Shown here: one piece after another, positions 45,501 through 52,549 of the stretch
How positions within the stretch are numbered: the stretch's first letter is position 1
Layout: the number at the start of each line of letters is the position of its first letter
NCBI GenBank assembly: GCA_024291935.2
Contig: CM044310.1
Span: 116,818,213-116,882,212 of the forward strand
Direction: 5' to 3'
Length of the DNA: 64,000 nucleotides
From: Okapia johnstoni
Lineage: Eukaryota; Chordata; Mammalia; Artiodactyla; Giraffidae
Position numbers and translations under genes: made by a program
The notes under the pieces: model-generated
Told to the model about the DNA's origin: nothing
Databases searched by the model: none
What the model saw: only the letters and a program-made list of their open reading frames with translations

Positions 45501-48500
45501 TAAGAAAGCCTGGAGCTCCTTCTTTTGCTAATGGTGTAGATTCAAACCACACGAAGCTCTGGCTCATGTAGACTCCTCACCACCCCCCCTTACCTCTTAA
45601 CCACAACAAAAACCTGTGCTGGGTGCTCTTCCTTGTTCTTGTAGAGCTGTTCCCTGCCCCCCACCTCATATCTCATAATGCAAGCAATAAACCCTTCATA
45701 TCCTCATTCATTGATTCCAACCAACTTTGGGGGGCAGGGTCCATCCTATCTCTGGTGGCAGAGATGAGCTTCTCAGGTGGTGCTAGTGGTAAAGAATCCG
45801 CCTACCAGTGCAGGAGACATAAGAGATGCAGGTCAGGAAGACCCCCTGGAGGAGGGCATGGCAACCCACTCCAGTATTCTTGCCTGGAGAATCCCATGGA
45901 CAGAGGAGGTTGGTGGGCTACATTCCATAGAGTTGCAAAGAGTCAGACACAACTGAAGCGACTTAGTATGCATGCATCCATCCTATCTCTGCAGGGCGGA
46001 CAGAACAGTCATCAGTGCCCTTATCTTCTGACCACACTTGGCTTGCACTCCCGTGTGAGGACAGTAACAGTCTCTACACAGGGCACAAGCTCTCTGGTTG
46101 GCCACAGTCCCCACCACTCCCAGTCGCCTGACTCCCAGCCTCCTGCTCTTACTCACTCTACCTGCCCGGTAAGCTGCAGGCGCCTATGCTGTAGGCAACT
46201 ACATCTGCAGTCCCAAATCCAAGAGAAAGCTGCCTTGAGGCAGGTCTGTTGCTGGGATACACTTTCATTTCCGTTCTCAGAAAGGGGTTCTCTCCCCTCT
46301 GTCTGGGCTCCAAGATGGCCCACCCAGCCCAGCCCTGCCCGCTTGTGCACAGAGTGTACCTTCATAGAGAATGCCCTGGTCATCCCTGGTCTGCAGGCAT
46401 CTCAGCTCCCAGTGCTGCCCACTCTTGTCTGTCAGCACCGTGCCCACTGGCAAAGCCTCCAGCGAGGTGGTCATCCGGCTTCGCTTCAGGGTCTGAGGGC
46501 TTTGTCTGGTCGTCTGAGGGCTGCTACGGGGAGTTGGGGATCTGCTCAGGTACCCTGCAGAAGGGTGGTCAGAATAAAGAAAAGGCAGCCATGGGGAGGG
46601 TAGGGGGCTGTGAGCAGGGAGGGGAGAGGTCAGCTCTGGCCATGGAGAGAAGGACTGCAAGGGCAGCCTGTAGGCAGGGAGGCGGGGGAGGATGCTGGCA
46701 GGAGGGTCCAGGAAGGGGGAGGGAGGCCTGAGCAGAGGCATGATGCCCCACTGGCAGATGACCCTCCTCTTCCCCCACAGAGAGTCAGGCCAGGGTGAGT
46801 AAAACTCTCACCTTTGGGTTTCCCACTGGTACTCAAGGTGTCTTGAGATCCAGAACTCTTGCCTTCTGAGGGGAGCAATAAGGAGGGGGAGGCAGCATAG
46901 CTGGACCATTTCACTTTCTTGGGAGATGTTTTAGAACTGGTGTTCCTCTTTCTCCCTGAGCCTAGAGAGGCAGACCGAATGCAGACTGCAGTTACCAAGG
47001 TCCTTTCCAGGAACCATTAGACCAGAAACCCTGAGATCATATTCAACCACTCTTTTTCCTTTGACCCTCACAGCCAAGTTTTACTTCTATCACCTGAATA
47101 ATCTAAGCAAACTCTTCCTTTTCGTTGTTCTTCTCTTCATGGGTCTGAACCCGTTATACCCTTGAGCACTGTGTCACCGGGTGGTCTCCTTCACATAATC
47201 TCTTCAGACCCGTCTTCCAATTCACTGTTTCCCCTTTAGCTGTGTCTAGTCCACAGCTTAAACCATACTATGGGTTTCTGATTGCCATGATGTTATTTAT
47301 TTGGTTGTGCTGGGTCTTAGTTGCAAGATGTGGGATCTAGTTCCCTGATCGAACCCAGGCCCCATGCATTGGGAACACAGAGTCTTAGCCACTGGACCAC
47401 CAGGAAGTCCTAATATTGACTTTTATTATCATAGATTTTATTTGGTTCTTTAAAATTTTGCCTAATCAATTCTAACTAGTTTTTGTTCCTTCATTACCAA
47501 TAAGATTTCTCTGTACCCAAATCTGTGCCAGGCATGGTCCTGGGTGCTGTGCAAACAACAGGTTACAAACCACAATCAACAGAGCTTACAAACTATGAAA
47601 AATTCCTATTCTTACAGAGCTCAAAGCTGAACAGTAATATAAATGAGTAAAATAATACATTTAGGGCTTCCCTGGTGGCTCAGTTAGTAAAGAATCTGCC
47701 TGTGATGCAGGAGACTGGCTGTAGTGCAGGAGACACAGGTTCAGTCCCTGGGTTGGGAAGAGCCTCCAGAGAAAGAAATGGAGCACCAGGAAAGTCCCCT
47801 GACTTTGTTTTAATAGGATCCTTTGGACTGCCACTTGAAGAGAACCGTAGATGATGGAGAAGCAGGGACAGCAGGGGGAGGAAAGCTTCTACGACAATAG
47901 TGGTGCGGGTGAGATGGACCAGCGTGGTGGGAGGAAATGGTCTGATTCACCAGTGATTTTTAAAGGGAGAGCTGATGAGATATGCTGGAGAGCTGCAGTT
48001 GTAGGGTGGAAGAGAAAGAGAACTTGAGGATGACTCTAAGGTCTAAGAAACCAGACAAAATGAGCTGCTATTACCTTGATGGGGAGTCTCTGGAAGGGGC
48101 AGACCGGGCGGCAGGCATATCAAAAGGTTGGTTCTGGGCATGTGGAGACATGTGTGGGACATCCAATAGATGTCAAGCAGGCAGTCTGATATATGTGGAT
48201 ATAGATTTCAGGGGAGGAGAGTCCAAGCCGGAGACAGAAATGAGTCAACTGTCAAGTTTAGAGCCATGAGTCTGATAAAGATACCTGAGTAGAGAGAGTG
48301 AGCCTGAGCTCTGGGCTTTAGTATCCATGCAGGGTCTGGCAGGCTGCAAAGGCGTCTGTGGTCTCTTCCTAGATGCACGCACACACACACATCACCCCTC
48401 CTCCAAGGAGAAGCGCAAAGCCCCGGTTCTTACCTCGGGAGGATGATGTAAACGGTTTGACAAAGGTCTGGGACCCCTCATGCTTCTCTGTAGGCAAAGG

Positions 48501-48566
48501 TTTTCCACAGTAGGGGCAGAATTTGAATGTTGCTTCAATACCTTTGCCACAGTCTGTACAGATCAT
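19773..48566 (-). CDS. VRK3: VRK3, vaccinia-related-kinase family pseudokinase, 12 coding exons
   Basis: A nuclear pseudokinase of the VRK family, known as a scaffold that stimulates the phosphatase VHR/DUSP3 and so dampens ERK signalling. Coding exons in transcript order: 48566-48434, 46961-46812, 46554-46360, 37534-37470, 36184-36118, 34566-34482, 34217-34112, 32249-32157, 29428-29296, 27941-27821, 22838-22780, 19921-19773. All phases agree and the sum is 1356 nt, or 451 residues. Residues 1-30 form a C4 zinc ribbon (CTDC, CPYC). A basic stretch follows (SGRKRN, SPKKVKW), then an SPQ segment and the kinase-like domain. The catalytic loop reads HGNMTAEN (281-288) instead of HRDxxxxN, and the DFG position reads AGYGF (302-306), both VRK3 hallmarks. 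The beta-3 lysine survives in FSLKL. It is shorter than the human protein chiefly by loss of SPQ repeats. It shares a promoter region with ZNF473. Confidence 0.95.
20646..20860 (+). repeat. Bov-tA SINE
   Basis: Sense copy in VRK3 intron 11, ending 'agtcggacacgactgaac' followed by a short CA tract. Confidence 0.9.
21480..21570 (+). repeat. (TAATATG)-like AT-rich repeat
   Basis: Imperfect repeats of taatatgtaa/aatgtaatatg. Simple sequence in VRK3 intron 11. Confidence 0.7.
21712..22025 (-). repeat. long-form tRNA-derived SINE
   Basis: Antisense. About 310 bases with the CHR-2-like ends 'ttggctgtgttgggtctc' and 'accggaccaccaaggaagtcc', plus an internal segment containing 'agagcacaggctctgggc'. 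The same long form occurs at 35366. Confidence 0.75.
22200..22334 (-). repeat. CHR-2-type SINE
   Basis: Antisense copy preceded by tatatgtgtgtatgtatg simple sequence; ends 'agaccaccagggaagtcc'. Confidence 0.85.
22780..22838 (-). CDS. VRK3: VRK3 coding exon 11
   Basis: Encodes [19 protein letters not shown] between acceptor cccgtcag and donor GTATGT; 59 nt, completing Lys at its start and beginning Glu at its end. Confidence 0.93.
22956..23153. repeat. hAT-like non-autonomous DNA transposon
   Basis: Begins caggggtccccagact and ends tagggaccgctg, giving imperfect inverted ends. The inside resembles an old mammalian element seen widely ('aaataaaatgcacaacaaat', 'ccagtccctggtgcc'). I cannot name the family with certainty. 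Confidence 0.5.
23313..23526 (-). repeat. Bov-tA SINE
   Basis: Antisense copy: 'cggtcgcttcagttgtgtcc' to 'gctagcatcacctgggatg'. Confidence 0.87.
23600..23790 (+). repeat. L1 3' end fragment
   Basis: 'gataaccagtaaggatctac', 'cataaggaactctactcag', 'gaactgaatcactgg'; follows an (AC)n stretch at 23556-23570. Confidence 0.65.
23880..24400. repeat. GC-rich, L2-like old repeat
   Basis: Text such as 'ccaggcctctgcacatactg' and 'cccttggctgcctttcccc' is typical of the L2 3' region. A related C-rich stretch is at 33060-33430. Confidence 0.4.
24803..25017 (-). repeat. Bov-tA SINE
   Basis: Antisense copy: 'gttagttgctcaatcatgtc' to 'tctgagccaccagggaag'. Confidence 0.9.
25018..26309. other. VRK3 intron sequence, no gene recognised
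   Basis: Mostly unique. A MIR-like remnant (agctgtgtcacctgggc) lies near 25975-26050. No exon-like homology seen. Confidence 0.4.
26310..26840. repeat. three diverged tandem copies of a ~160-200-bp unit
   Basis: Three blocks share a 'gca-agtcaaa-g...tttaaggacacag-tacattta' pattern starting near 26332, 26492 and 26687, each followed by a 'ttgagtgaag-aag' block. The copies differ at many positions. No known family is recognised. Confidence 0.5.
27178..27299 (+). repeat. three copies of tgtccttggtgctgaac, ~50-bp spacing
   Basis: The 17-mer starts at about 27178, 27234 and 27283, inside C-rich spacers containing cccccact. A short degenerate minisatellite. Confidence 0.7.
27821..27941 (-). CDS. 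VRK3: VRK3 coding exon 10
   Basis: 121 nt encoding [20 protein letters not shown] then [19 protein letters not shown]; acceptor cctccccag, donor GTGAGT. It covers the C-lobe helix that keeps the LPW motif of VRKs. Confidence 0.95.
28262..28445 (-). repeat. CHR-2-type SINE
   Basis: Antisense copy: 'agctgcactgggtcttaac', 'gatctagttccctgatcag', 'ctggacaagcagggaagg'. Confidence 0.85.
29296..29428 (-). CDS. VRK3: VRK3 coding exon 9
   Basis: 133 nt encoding [20 protein letters not shown] then [25 protein letters not shown] stands where active kinases have DFG. Acceptor gtgcacacag, donor GTAAGA. Confidence 0.95.
29737..29768 (-). repeat. tail-only retrotransposition scar
   Basis: A 32-base (TTTA)n/T-rich insert flanked by exact 14-base duplications ccttctgcacttta at 29723-29736 and 29769-29782. 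It looks like a LINE-mediated insertion of little more than an A-rich tail. Confidence 0.75.
29803..30000 (+). repeat. MIR SINE
   Basis: 'ccaggttctgatgccagc', 'caactctgggaaaattatg', 'gataatgatagtcctcacc', 'gaggaggcttaactgag'. Confidence 0.65.
30102..30535 (+). repeat. old interspersed repeat, family not named
   Basis: 'catgtgtcaacctgactggg', 'ctgtgagggtgtgactgg', 'tttcaggcctttggactcc' and 'ctccagcttgccagctgc' belong to a widespread mammalian repeat I recognise but cannot name securely. Confidence 0.5.
30538..30576 (+). repeat. (AC)19 microsatellite
   Basis: Uninterrupted dinucleotide array of 39 bases in VRK3 intron 8, directly before a SINE; likely length-polymorphic. Confidence 0.97.
30586..30685 (-). 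repeat. CHR-2-type SINE
   Basis: Antisense, with a small internal deletion near the head: 'ccctgaccagggatcaaacc', 'cttaacagagaagtcc'. Confidence 0.78.
31040..31998. repeat. L1-like AT-rich sequence, interrupted
   Basis: Text such as 'aaattgccttccaaaaagttc', 'gaggttgagcattttttcat' and 'gaactgcttttcctatcc' is that of degraded L1. A CHR-2 SINE (31183-31401) interrupts it. Confidence 0.45.
31183..31401 (-). repeat. CHR-2-type SINE
   Basis: Antisense copy of about 220 bases with tgtatcttt at both flanks (about 31175 and 31406). Confidence 0.85.
32157..32249 (-). CDS. VRK3: VRK3 coding exon 8
   Basis: 93 nt, phase 0 to 0: [20 protein letters not shown] then [14 protein letters not shown] replaces the HRD of active kinases. 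Acceptor gtcccctag, donor GTAACT. Confidence 0.95.
32391..32611 (-). repeat. Bov-tA SINE
   Basis: Antisense copy with 9-base duplications gtggtcgat at 32382-32390 and 32612-32620. It contains an internal 'tctcctgagtctcctgc' doubling. Confidence 0.92.
32759..32831. mobile_element. mariner-derived miniature element
   Basis: Ends ttgggttggccaaaag and its inverted counterpart ctttttggccaaccca are near-perfect inverted repeats flanked by TA dinucleotides (32757-32758, 32832-32833). At 73 bases it is an internally deleted, non-coding derivative of the ruminant mariner family. Confidence 0.88.
33428..33482 (-). repeat. CHR-2-type SINE fragment
   Basis: Only the tRNA-like head remains: 'ttagtcactggaccaccgg'. 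Confidence 0.65.
33483..34111. other. VRK3 intron sequence, no gene recognised
   Basis: L2-like text near 33730-33960 ('gagcctttgcctaagcgac'). Nothing else recognised. Confidence 0.4.
34112..34217 (-). CDS. VRK3: VRK3 coding exon 7
   Basis: 106 nt encoding [20 protein letters not shown] then [15 protein letters not shown]; includes the LGRSLQ hinge segment. Acceptor gtcttccag, donor GTAGGT. Confidence 0.95.
34482..34566 (-). CDS. VRK3: VRK3 coding exon 6
   Basis: 85 nt encoding [20 protein letters not shown] then GVHQDKY; acceptor cctcccgcag, donor GTGAGT. Confidence 0.95.
35154..35268 (+). repeat. CHR-2-type SINE
   Basis: Sense copy: 'cttccctggtggtccagtgg', 'ctggtcagggaactaagatc', 'cacagtctggcc' plus an A11 tail. 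Confidence 0.88.
35366..35635 (-). repeat. long-form tRNA-derived SINE
   Basis: Antisense. Same long form as 21712, with 'gagcacaggctctgtgg' and 'gagcacaggctcagtag' inside; ends 'gagtcaccagggaagccc'. Confidence 0.78.
35682..35855 (-). repeat. CHR-2-type SINE
   Basis: Antisense copy: 'ggctgcgccaggtcttag', 'tttcccgaccagggattg', 'ggaccaccagggaagtc'. Confidence 0.87.
36118..36184 (-). CDS. VRK3: VRK3 coding exon 5
   Basis: 67 nt encoding [20 protein letters not shown] then LQ; acceptor cccccactag, donor GTATGG. Confidence 0.94.
36430..36850 (+). repeat. old interspersed repeat, family not named
   Basis: 'gtcagtggggatgtgagcag' and 'tatcagccctgggccactgc' occur in a recurrent mammalian repeat. 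A second copy at 49040 shares the 'gatgtgagcagaag' block. Confidence 0.45.
36880..37150 (+). repeat. MIR/L2-like remnant
   Basis: 'ggattcaaatcccagctctg', 'tctcatctgttaaatgggg' and 'acaggctctcagcaagtagg' are MIR-type phrases, broken by a cattcattctttc stretch. Confidence 0.5.
37470..37534 (-). CDS. VRK3: VRK3 coding exon 4
   Basis: 65 nt encoding [20 protein letters not shown] then L. FSLKL holds the beta-3 lysine. Acceptor catccacag, donor GTGAGT. The N-terminal half differs from human while the FSLKL end is conserved. Confidence 0.88.
38260..38448 (-). repeat. CHR-2-type SINE
   Basis: Antisense copy: 'ggctgcgttggctctcag', 'cccagaccagggatcgaac', 'ggaccaataggaaagtcc'. Confidence 0.85.
38920..39070 (-). 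repeat. Bov-tA SINE, truncated
   Basis: Antisense: 'gtgtgctcagtcgctcagtt' to 'gacccagggatcaaaccag', then stops at AT-rich sequence; lacks the tRNA head. Confidence 0.82.
39076..39148 (+). repeat. AT-rich imperfect tandem repeat between SINEs
   Basis: Units like aggctatattaaatatat repeat about three times. The unit carries 'taggctg', the first bases of the adjoining SINE, so the array spans the SINE edge. Confidence 0.7.
39149..39285 (-). repeat. CHR-2-type SINE
   Basis: Antisense copy: 'aggctgcattgggtcttag', 'agtggaccaccagggaag'. Confidence 0.83.
39440..39600 (+). repeat. MIR SINE
   Basis: 'gcagatctgggttcaagccc', 'actctgtgtgacttgg', 'taaccctctctgggcctc'. Confidence 0.65.
39648..39773 (-). 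repeat. CHR-2-type SINE
   Basis: Antisense copy with T9 tail; ends 'gggccgccagggaatccc'. A second copy follows nine bases later. Confidence 0.83.
39782..39926 (-). repeat. CHR-2-type SINE
   Basis: Antisense copy starting in a T14 tail with 'tttatttatttatttggc'; ends 'ggaccaccagggaagtccc'. Confidence 0.87.
40936..41048 (+). repeat. CHR-2-type SINE
   Basis: Sense copy: 'aattccctggtggtccagtg', 'ggttgtggaactaagatc', 'cagcatggccaaaaac'. Confidence 0.85.
41212..41344 (+). repeat. CHR-2-type SINE, head missing
   Basis: Sense copy starting inside the element ('gttgggaatccaccttcc') and ending 'cagccaaataagcaaatgac', where a Bov-tA is inserted. Confidence 0.8.
41345..41546 (-). repeat. Bov-tA SINE
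   Basis: Antisense copy inserted in the tail of the previous SINE; 'agtcgctcagtcgtgtctg' to 'gccaccagggaagccc'. Confidence 0.9.
41654..41856 (+). repeat. MER5A-like hAT MITE
   Basis: Starts cagtggttcccaaccg and ends ctgagaaaccctg, with 'gatgctgctaaacacctta' inside, as in MER5A. Eight-base flanks gcctgact (41646-41653) and gcctaatt (41857-41864) agree at six positions, the expected hAT duplication size. Confidence 0.85.
42123..42335 (+). repeat. Bov-tA SINE
   Basis: Sense copy inserted in the LTR next to taatca, which recurs at 42346; runs to 'gtcggacacgacggaagcg'. Confidence 0.9.
42519..42642 (-). repeat. CHR-2-type SINE
   Basis: Antisense copy in the same LTR. The flanks read ccctgcccat on both sides (about 42509 and 42644), a target-site duplication. 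Confidence 0.88.
42790..44095. other. VRK3 intron 3 sequence, no gene recognised
   Basis: A 240-codon reverse frame (43840-43118) exists but shows no domain, and its residue use (Arg/Gly/Gln-rich middle) matches GC-skewed non-coding DNA. No retrocopy signature (A-tail, target duplication) was found. Confidence 0.4.
44099..44290 (+). repeat. MIR SINE
   Basis: Near-complete head tggtgtaatggttacg with tRNA-like A and B boxes ('ggttcaagtcccagttctgc'), then 'gctgtgtgaccttgggttag'. Confidence 0.85.
44820..45300 (+). repeat. L1 3' end fragment
   Basis: 'cattattcatcatggcccaa', 'ggttagtggttgccagggg', 'aaaatggtgaattttatgtt', 'atgaattttatctcaatttt'. Confidence 0.8.
45755..45976 (+). repeat. Bov-tA SINE, full length
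   Basis: Sense copy with exact 15-base duplications tccatcctatctctg at 45740-45754 and 45977-45991; probably one of the younger inserts here. Confidence 0.93.
46360..46554 (-). CDS. VRK3: VRK3 coding exon 3
   Basis: 195 nt encoding [20 protein letters not shown], then [20 protein letters not shown] and [20 protein letters not shown]. It joins the disordered tail to the degenerate glycine-loop region. Human VRK3 has about five SPQ repeats here; this copy has two. Acceptor ccctgcag, donor GTACAC. Confidence 0.95.
46812..46961 (-). CDS. VRK3: VRK3 coding exon 2
   Basis: 150 nt encoding [20 protein letters not shown] then [20 protein letters not shown]. Two basic clusters (GRKR, PKKVK) form a likely nuclear import signal; the rest is Ser-rich. 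Acceptor gcctctctag, donor GTGAGA. Confidence 0.94.
47290..47411 (-). repeat. CHR-2-type SINE
   Basis: Antisense copy: 'ttggttgtgctgggtcttag' to 'ggaccaccaggaagtcc'. Confidence 0.83.
47663..47795 (+). repeat. Bov-tA-type SINE, rearranged
   Basis: Head gggcttccctggtggctcag is intact; then 'gtgatgcaggagactggctg' and 'tagtgcaggagacacagg' show a short internal duplication. The BovA part is cut short. Confidence 0.78.
48434..48566 (-). CDS. VRK3: VRK3 coding exon 1 with start codon
   Basis: ATG at 48566-48564, one base after acceptor ttttctag, starts [20 protein letters not shown] then [20 protein letters not shown]. Two CxxC knuckles make a zinc ribbon. An upstream in-frame Met exists only if the intron is read through, so this start is preferred. 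Donor GTAAGA. Confidence 0.94.
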
Positions 48567-48707
48567 GCTAGAAAACAGAATGGCGGGGGGGACAGGAAGC
48601 TGAAAAACTTCATCTATTGCTGTCGAGTAGGCACCTGAGTTCCTCATGGTGACAAGATTGCAGAACGAAGCAAAGTTATCATACCTGGAATACCCTCAGA
48701 AAGTAGC

Positions 48708-48829
48708 CATTTTTTTTTTCCTGGCCACGCCTTGTGGCATGCTGGATCTTAGTTCCCTGACCAGGGCTTGAACCTGTGCCCCCTGCAGTGGAAGCACAGC
48801 ATCATAACAAGTGGACCACCAGGGAATTC
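48708..48829 (-). repeat. CHR-2-type SINE
   Basis: Antisense copy with T9 tail; ends 'ggaccaccagggaattcc'. Confidence 0.85.
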
Positions 48830-49039
48830 CACAAAATGGCCACTTCTAAAATGAGTTCCTGCCCCCTGTGTCCAGTCTCTCCCTAAGGGCCCAGGGCAGG
48901 TACAAAGCAGAACAAACGCAGAGTGAAACTACAGAGCTCACAAAAGGTACAGGAATGCCTTGAGGTCAACAAAAGTTGGGCAGGAGAACTGCTCCAATCA
49001 TGGAAGCATTGAGGGTCTTCAATTGTAATGTGATGCTCA

Positions 49040-49430
49040 TTTCTTGAACCACGTGATGGGGATGGGAGAGACGGTTAGTGCTCATCAGATAGCCACACAC
49101 TCCCTCTTCAATTCCCAGGGTTCCTTACAGTGAGATTGGGGCCCCATGACTAGTTCTGGCCAATGGGATGTGAGCAGAAGTCATTTTCTGGCCAAGGTAG
49201 TTAAGGGACCAAGTACCTCCTCTGCCAGCTGTCCTCTGCAGGGATGGCCCTGAGGAGGCCAGTTACTCCACACAGCATAGGCACGAGATGAAGGACAGCT
49301 GCCTGGTCCACACTGCAATCTCATGATTGGCAAATAAACTTTCCTTGTATAAACCACCAGGATCTCAGGGTTTATTTGTTACTGCAGCATAGCCCACCAC
49401 ACCCTGACTAACTTAGTCAGATAATGGGTG
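49040..49430 (+). repeat. old interspersed repeat, family not named
   Basis: Shares 'ggccaatgggatgtgagcag' type text with 36430; same unnamed family. Confidence 0.4.
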
Positions 49431-49791
49431 TTCACTATGATACCCTCTAAGCCTTGTGTATTTCTGGAGTATTTCCTAATAATATAAACAAAAATCAAAG
49501 CCAAAATCACACACAGAGCTTGTGACAAATGAGGACACAGCAGGTATATTCACTAGCTTGGGCAGCCACAACTCACTCCCACAGACTAGATGGTTTAAAC
49601 GACAGGAATTTATTTTCTCACAAATTTGGAGGCTAAAAGTCTGACATGGAGGTATCAGCTAGTTTGGTTTCTTCTGAGGCCTCTCTCCTTGACTTGCTGA
49701 TGGCCACCTTCTCGCTGTGTCCTCACGTGGTTGTCCCTCTGTGTTCTAATCTCCTCCTCTTTTAAGGATACCGATCATATTGGATTAGGGC

Positions 49792-50366
49792 CTATCTTAG
49801 TCTGTTTAAATGGCTATAATAAATATTACAGACATGGGACTTCCCTGGCGGTCCAGTGGTTAAGAATCTGCCTTGCAATGAAGGGGACATGGGTTTGATC
49901 CCTGGTTGGGGAACTAAGATCCTACATGCCATGGAGTAACTAAGCTTGAGTGCCACAACTAGTGAGCCTGTGTGTCACAACTAGAGAATCTGTATGCCTC
50001 AACTAAGACCCAACACTGCCAACAAAACAAAACAAAACAGCCCATAGACTGGGTGGCTTAGAAACAATAGAAACTTACTTCTCACAGTTCTAAAGATTGG
50101 GAAGTCCAACATCAAGGTGCCACTGTGGCTGGGTCCTGATAAAGGCCCTCTTCTGGGCTACAGACTGACAACTTCACCCTGTGTCCTTATATGGAGGAAG
50201 GGGCTGGGAAGCTCTCTGGGTCTCTTCTAAGGGCATTAATTCCACTTATGAGAGCTCCACCTTCATGACTTAACTACCTCCCAAAGGCCCCATCTCCTAA
50301 AACCATCACACTGGGCATTTTAACATATGAACTTTGGGAGGACACAAACATTTAGGCCATTGCAGG
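49792..50366 (-). repeat. second MaLR-like LTR nested in the first
   Basis: 'cttagtctgtttaaatggc', 'agactgggtggcttagaaac', 'gagagctccaccttcatgac' and 'catttaggccattgcagg' mark a complete antisense LTR, itself split by a SINE. Confidence 0.65.
49837..50041 (+). repeat. CHR-2-type SINE, innermost layer
   Basis: Sense copy: 'gggacttccctggcggtcc', 'ggttggggaactaagatcc', then 'gccaacaaaacaaaacaaaa' as tail. Confidence 0.88.
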
Positions 50367-50805
50367 CCCGCCCTAAAGACTTCATTTTAATTCCCTCTTT
50401 AAAGGCCCTATTTCCAAATATGGACACATTCGGAAATACTCAGGTTGAGGGTTTCCATGAACGAATTGTTGTGGGACACAACTCAGGTCATGAGAGCAGG
50501 ATGAAACTAGTTCATAAGAAAAGTAGAGACACTCAACAGGGATAACAGGACAACAGACATTTTCAATGAATATATTTTAAACAGCAAAAGAAAAAAAAAA
50601 GCAAAATTACTTTATTTGTTCTTAGTGTACAGTCCCGGTTATTAGGTGGGATATCAAATATCAAAATCAAAGTCAAAATAAACTTTTGCTCATGACTTCA
50701 TTTAACCTTGCAAGACAAAGGTTTTTTTTCTTTTTACTTTTATTTATCTTCGACAAATAACAACTGTCTATACTTAAAGTGTAAAACTTGTGTGCATATG
50801 TATAT

Positions 50806-51040
50806 GCCTGTGTGTGCGCTCAGTTGTGTCCAACTCTTTGTGTCCCCATAGACTGCAGCCCACCAGGCTCCTCTCCCCATGGGATTTTCCAGGCAAGAAT
50901 ATTGGAGTGGGTTGCCATTTCCTCCTCCAGGGGATCTTCCTAACCCAGGGATTGAACCCACCCCAGGGATTGAACCTGTGTCTCTTGGGTCTCCTGCACT
51001 GACAGGCAAATTTTTACCTGCTGAGCTATCAGAGAAGCCT
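50806..51040 (-). repeat. Bov-tA SINE
   Basis: Antisense copy with an internal doubling of 'cccagggattgaaccc'; followed by (AC)n/(AT)n at 51043-51078. Confidence 0.88.
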
Positions 51041-51534
51041 AAATACACACACACACACACACACATATATATGTATACATGACAAACTGAGATTAAAACA
51101 GAGTGATCATAGTTCAGGCATAAAAAAACCAAAATTGGGTGGTCACTGAGGATCTGTGGGAACTTGAACTTTCCGTGACTGCTACCTAACCCAAGGACAC
51201 AAACCGTTTTTTGAAACATCTACTACCTGGCATCTTGTGTCTCAGGGTTGTTTCCCCTGTAACCAAACAACCATTTTGGATCCCAACTAATTCTTGCTTA
51301 ACAAGCACCCTTACTTCTTGCCAGCTCCAATTGTAATTCTTGATAAACAATTCATGTAACTCACTGTGGCCTTGCAGTTTTTGTCTTTAGAAGCCTCCTC
51401 CACTTGTAGTCCAACAGAAAACAATACAAGTTGCTTCTTTTTATTATTTTATCAAAAGACAAATATATGTATACCTTTTTAAAATAAAAGTGTTTATTGA
51501 ATTTTTCACAACATTGTTTCTGTTTTACATTTTG

Positions 51535-51642
51535 TGTTTTTTGGCAGCCAGGCACATGGGATCTTAGTTCCCCAATAAGGAATTGAACCTGCACCCCTGC
51601 ACTGGAAGGTGAACTCTTAACCACTCGGCCACCAGGGAAGTC
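51535..51642 (-). repeat. CHR-2-type SINE
   Basis: Antisense copy: 'acatgggatcttagttcccc' to 'cggccaccagggaagtcc'. Confidence 0.85.
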
Positions 51643-51729
51643 CTGATGTATTTCTTTATTAGGATGCTCTCAAGTGCTTCTTGAATCTGGGTCTCCTGGG
51701 CTGCAGTCCTAACAAACCTCAAATAAATG

Positions 51730-52140
51730 CCTATTTTAATCAGGTCCCCATTTCTGAAATTGTGGTTAACAGTATAGATTATGAAACAATTACCATAATA
51801 AAACTAATTCACATATCCACCACCTCTCATAATTCCAACTTGTGTGTGTGTATCTGTGTGTGTGGTGAGGAAACTTGCGATCTACTCTATTGGCAAATTT
51901 CAAGTATACACTCACATTATTATTTACTATAGTTTCCATGTTATACATCAGGTCTCCAGAACTTAATCATCTTACAATAGGAAGTCTGTACCCTCTGATC
52001 AATATCCCTTTTCCTCCACAGTCTCTGTAAGCATTATTCCACTCTGTTATCATGAGTTTGACACTTCTTTTTAGATTCCACATATATGTGGGATCATGGC
52101 GTATTTATCCTTCTGTGCCTGGCTCAATCCAATTAAAACT
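51730..52140 (+). repeat. L1 fragment
   Basis: 'tatacatcaggtctccagaac', 'attccacatatatgtggg' and 'ccttctgtgcctggctc' are L1 3'-UTR phrases. Confidence 0.65.
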
Positions 52141-52189
52141 TTTCCCTTTACTCACTTTAAAGGCTGGTCTCTGTTGCAATTGCAAAGAG

Positions 52190-52338
52190 TGGAGTCCTTA
52201 CAGCCCCCGGCTTTAGTCCCAGGCTGCCTGGATTTGAACTCCAGATGTGCTCTTTGCTGGGCATGTTACTTAGCCTCTCTGTGCCTCGGTCTTCCCAACG
52301 GTGAAATGAGACTTTTAACAGTTCCTATTTGACAGAGT
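52190..52338 (+). repeat. MIR SINE
   Basis: 'ctgcctggatttgaactcc', 'tacttagcctctctgtgcc', 'gaaatgagacttttaac'; cut by a Bov-tA at 52340. Confidence 0.75.
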
Positions 52339-52339
52339 G

Positions 52340-52549
52340 GCTTCCTGGGTGGCTCAGTGGTAAAGAATTTGCCTGCCAATGCAGGAGATGCAGGAGACTC
52401 GGATTTGTTCCCAGGGTCGGGAATATCCCTGGAGGAGGAAATGGTAACCCGCTCCAGCATTCTTGCCTGGAAAATTCCATGGACAGAGGAGCCTGGTAGG
52501 CTGAAGTCCATGGGATTGCAACGAGTCAGACACAACTGAGCCTGCTCAC
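52340..52549 (+). repeat. Bov-tA SINE
   Basis: Sense copy: 'ggcttcctgggtggctcagt' to 'acgagtcagacacaactgag'. Confidence 0.9.

Larger units (their letters stand above)
49546..50500 (-). repeat. MLT1-like LTR interrupted by a second LTR
   Basis: Outer antisense element: 49546-49791 ('caaatttggaggctaaaagt' to 'atattggattagggcc') and 50367-50500 ('cctctttaaaggccctattt'). Inner element occupies 49792-50366. Confidence 0.65.

Noticed and set aside
45623..46603. 326-codon open frame on the + strand
   Set aside because: It runs through a Bov-tA SINE and antisense to VRK3 exon 3. Its residues are SINE-derived and low-information, with no splice or promoter context.
48567..48647. upstream Met extending VRK3 by 27 codons
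   Set aside because: It requires reading through the ttttctag acceptor; the family start MI-C-x-x-C begins right after it.
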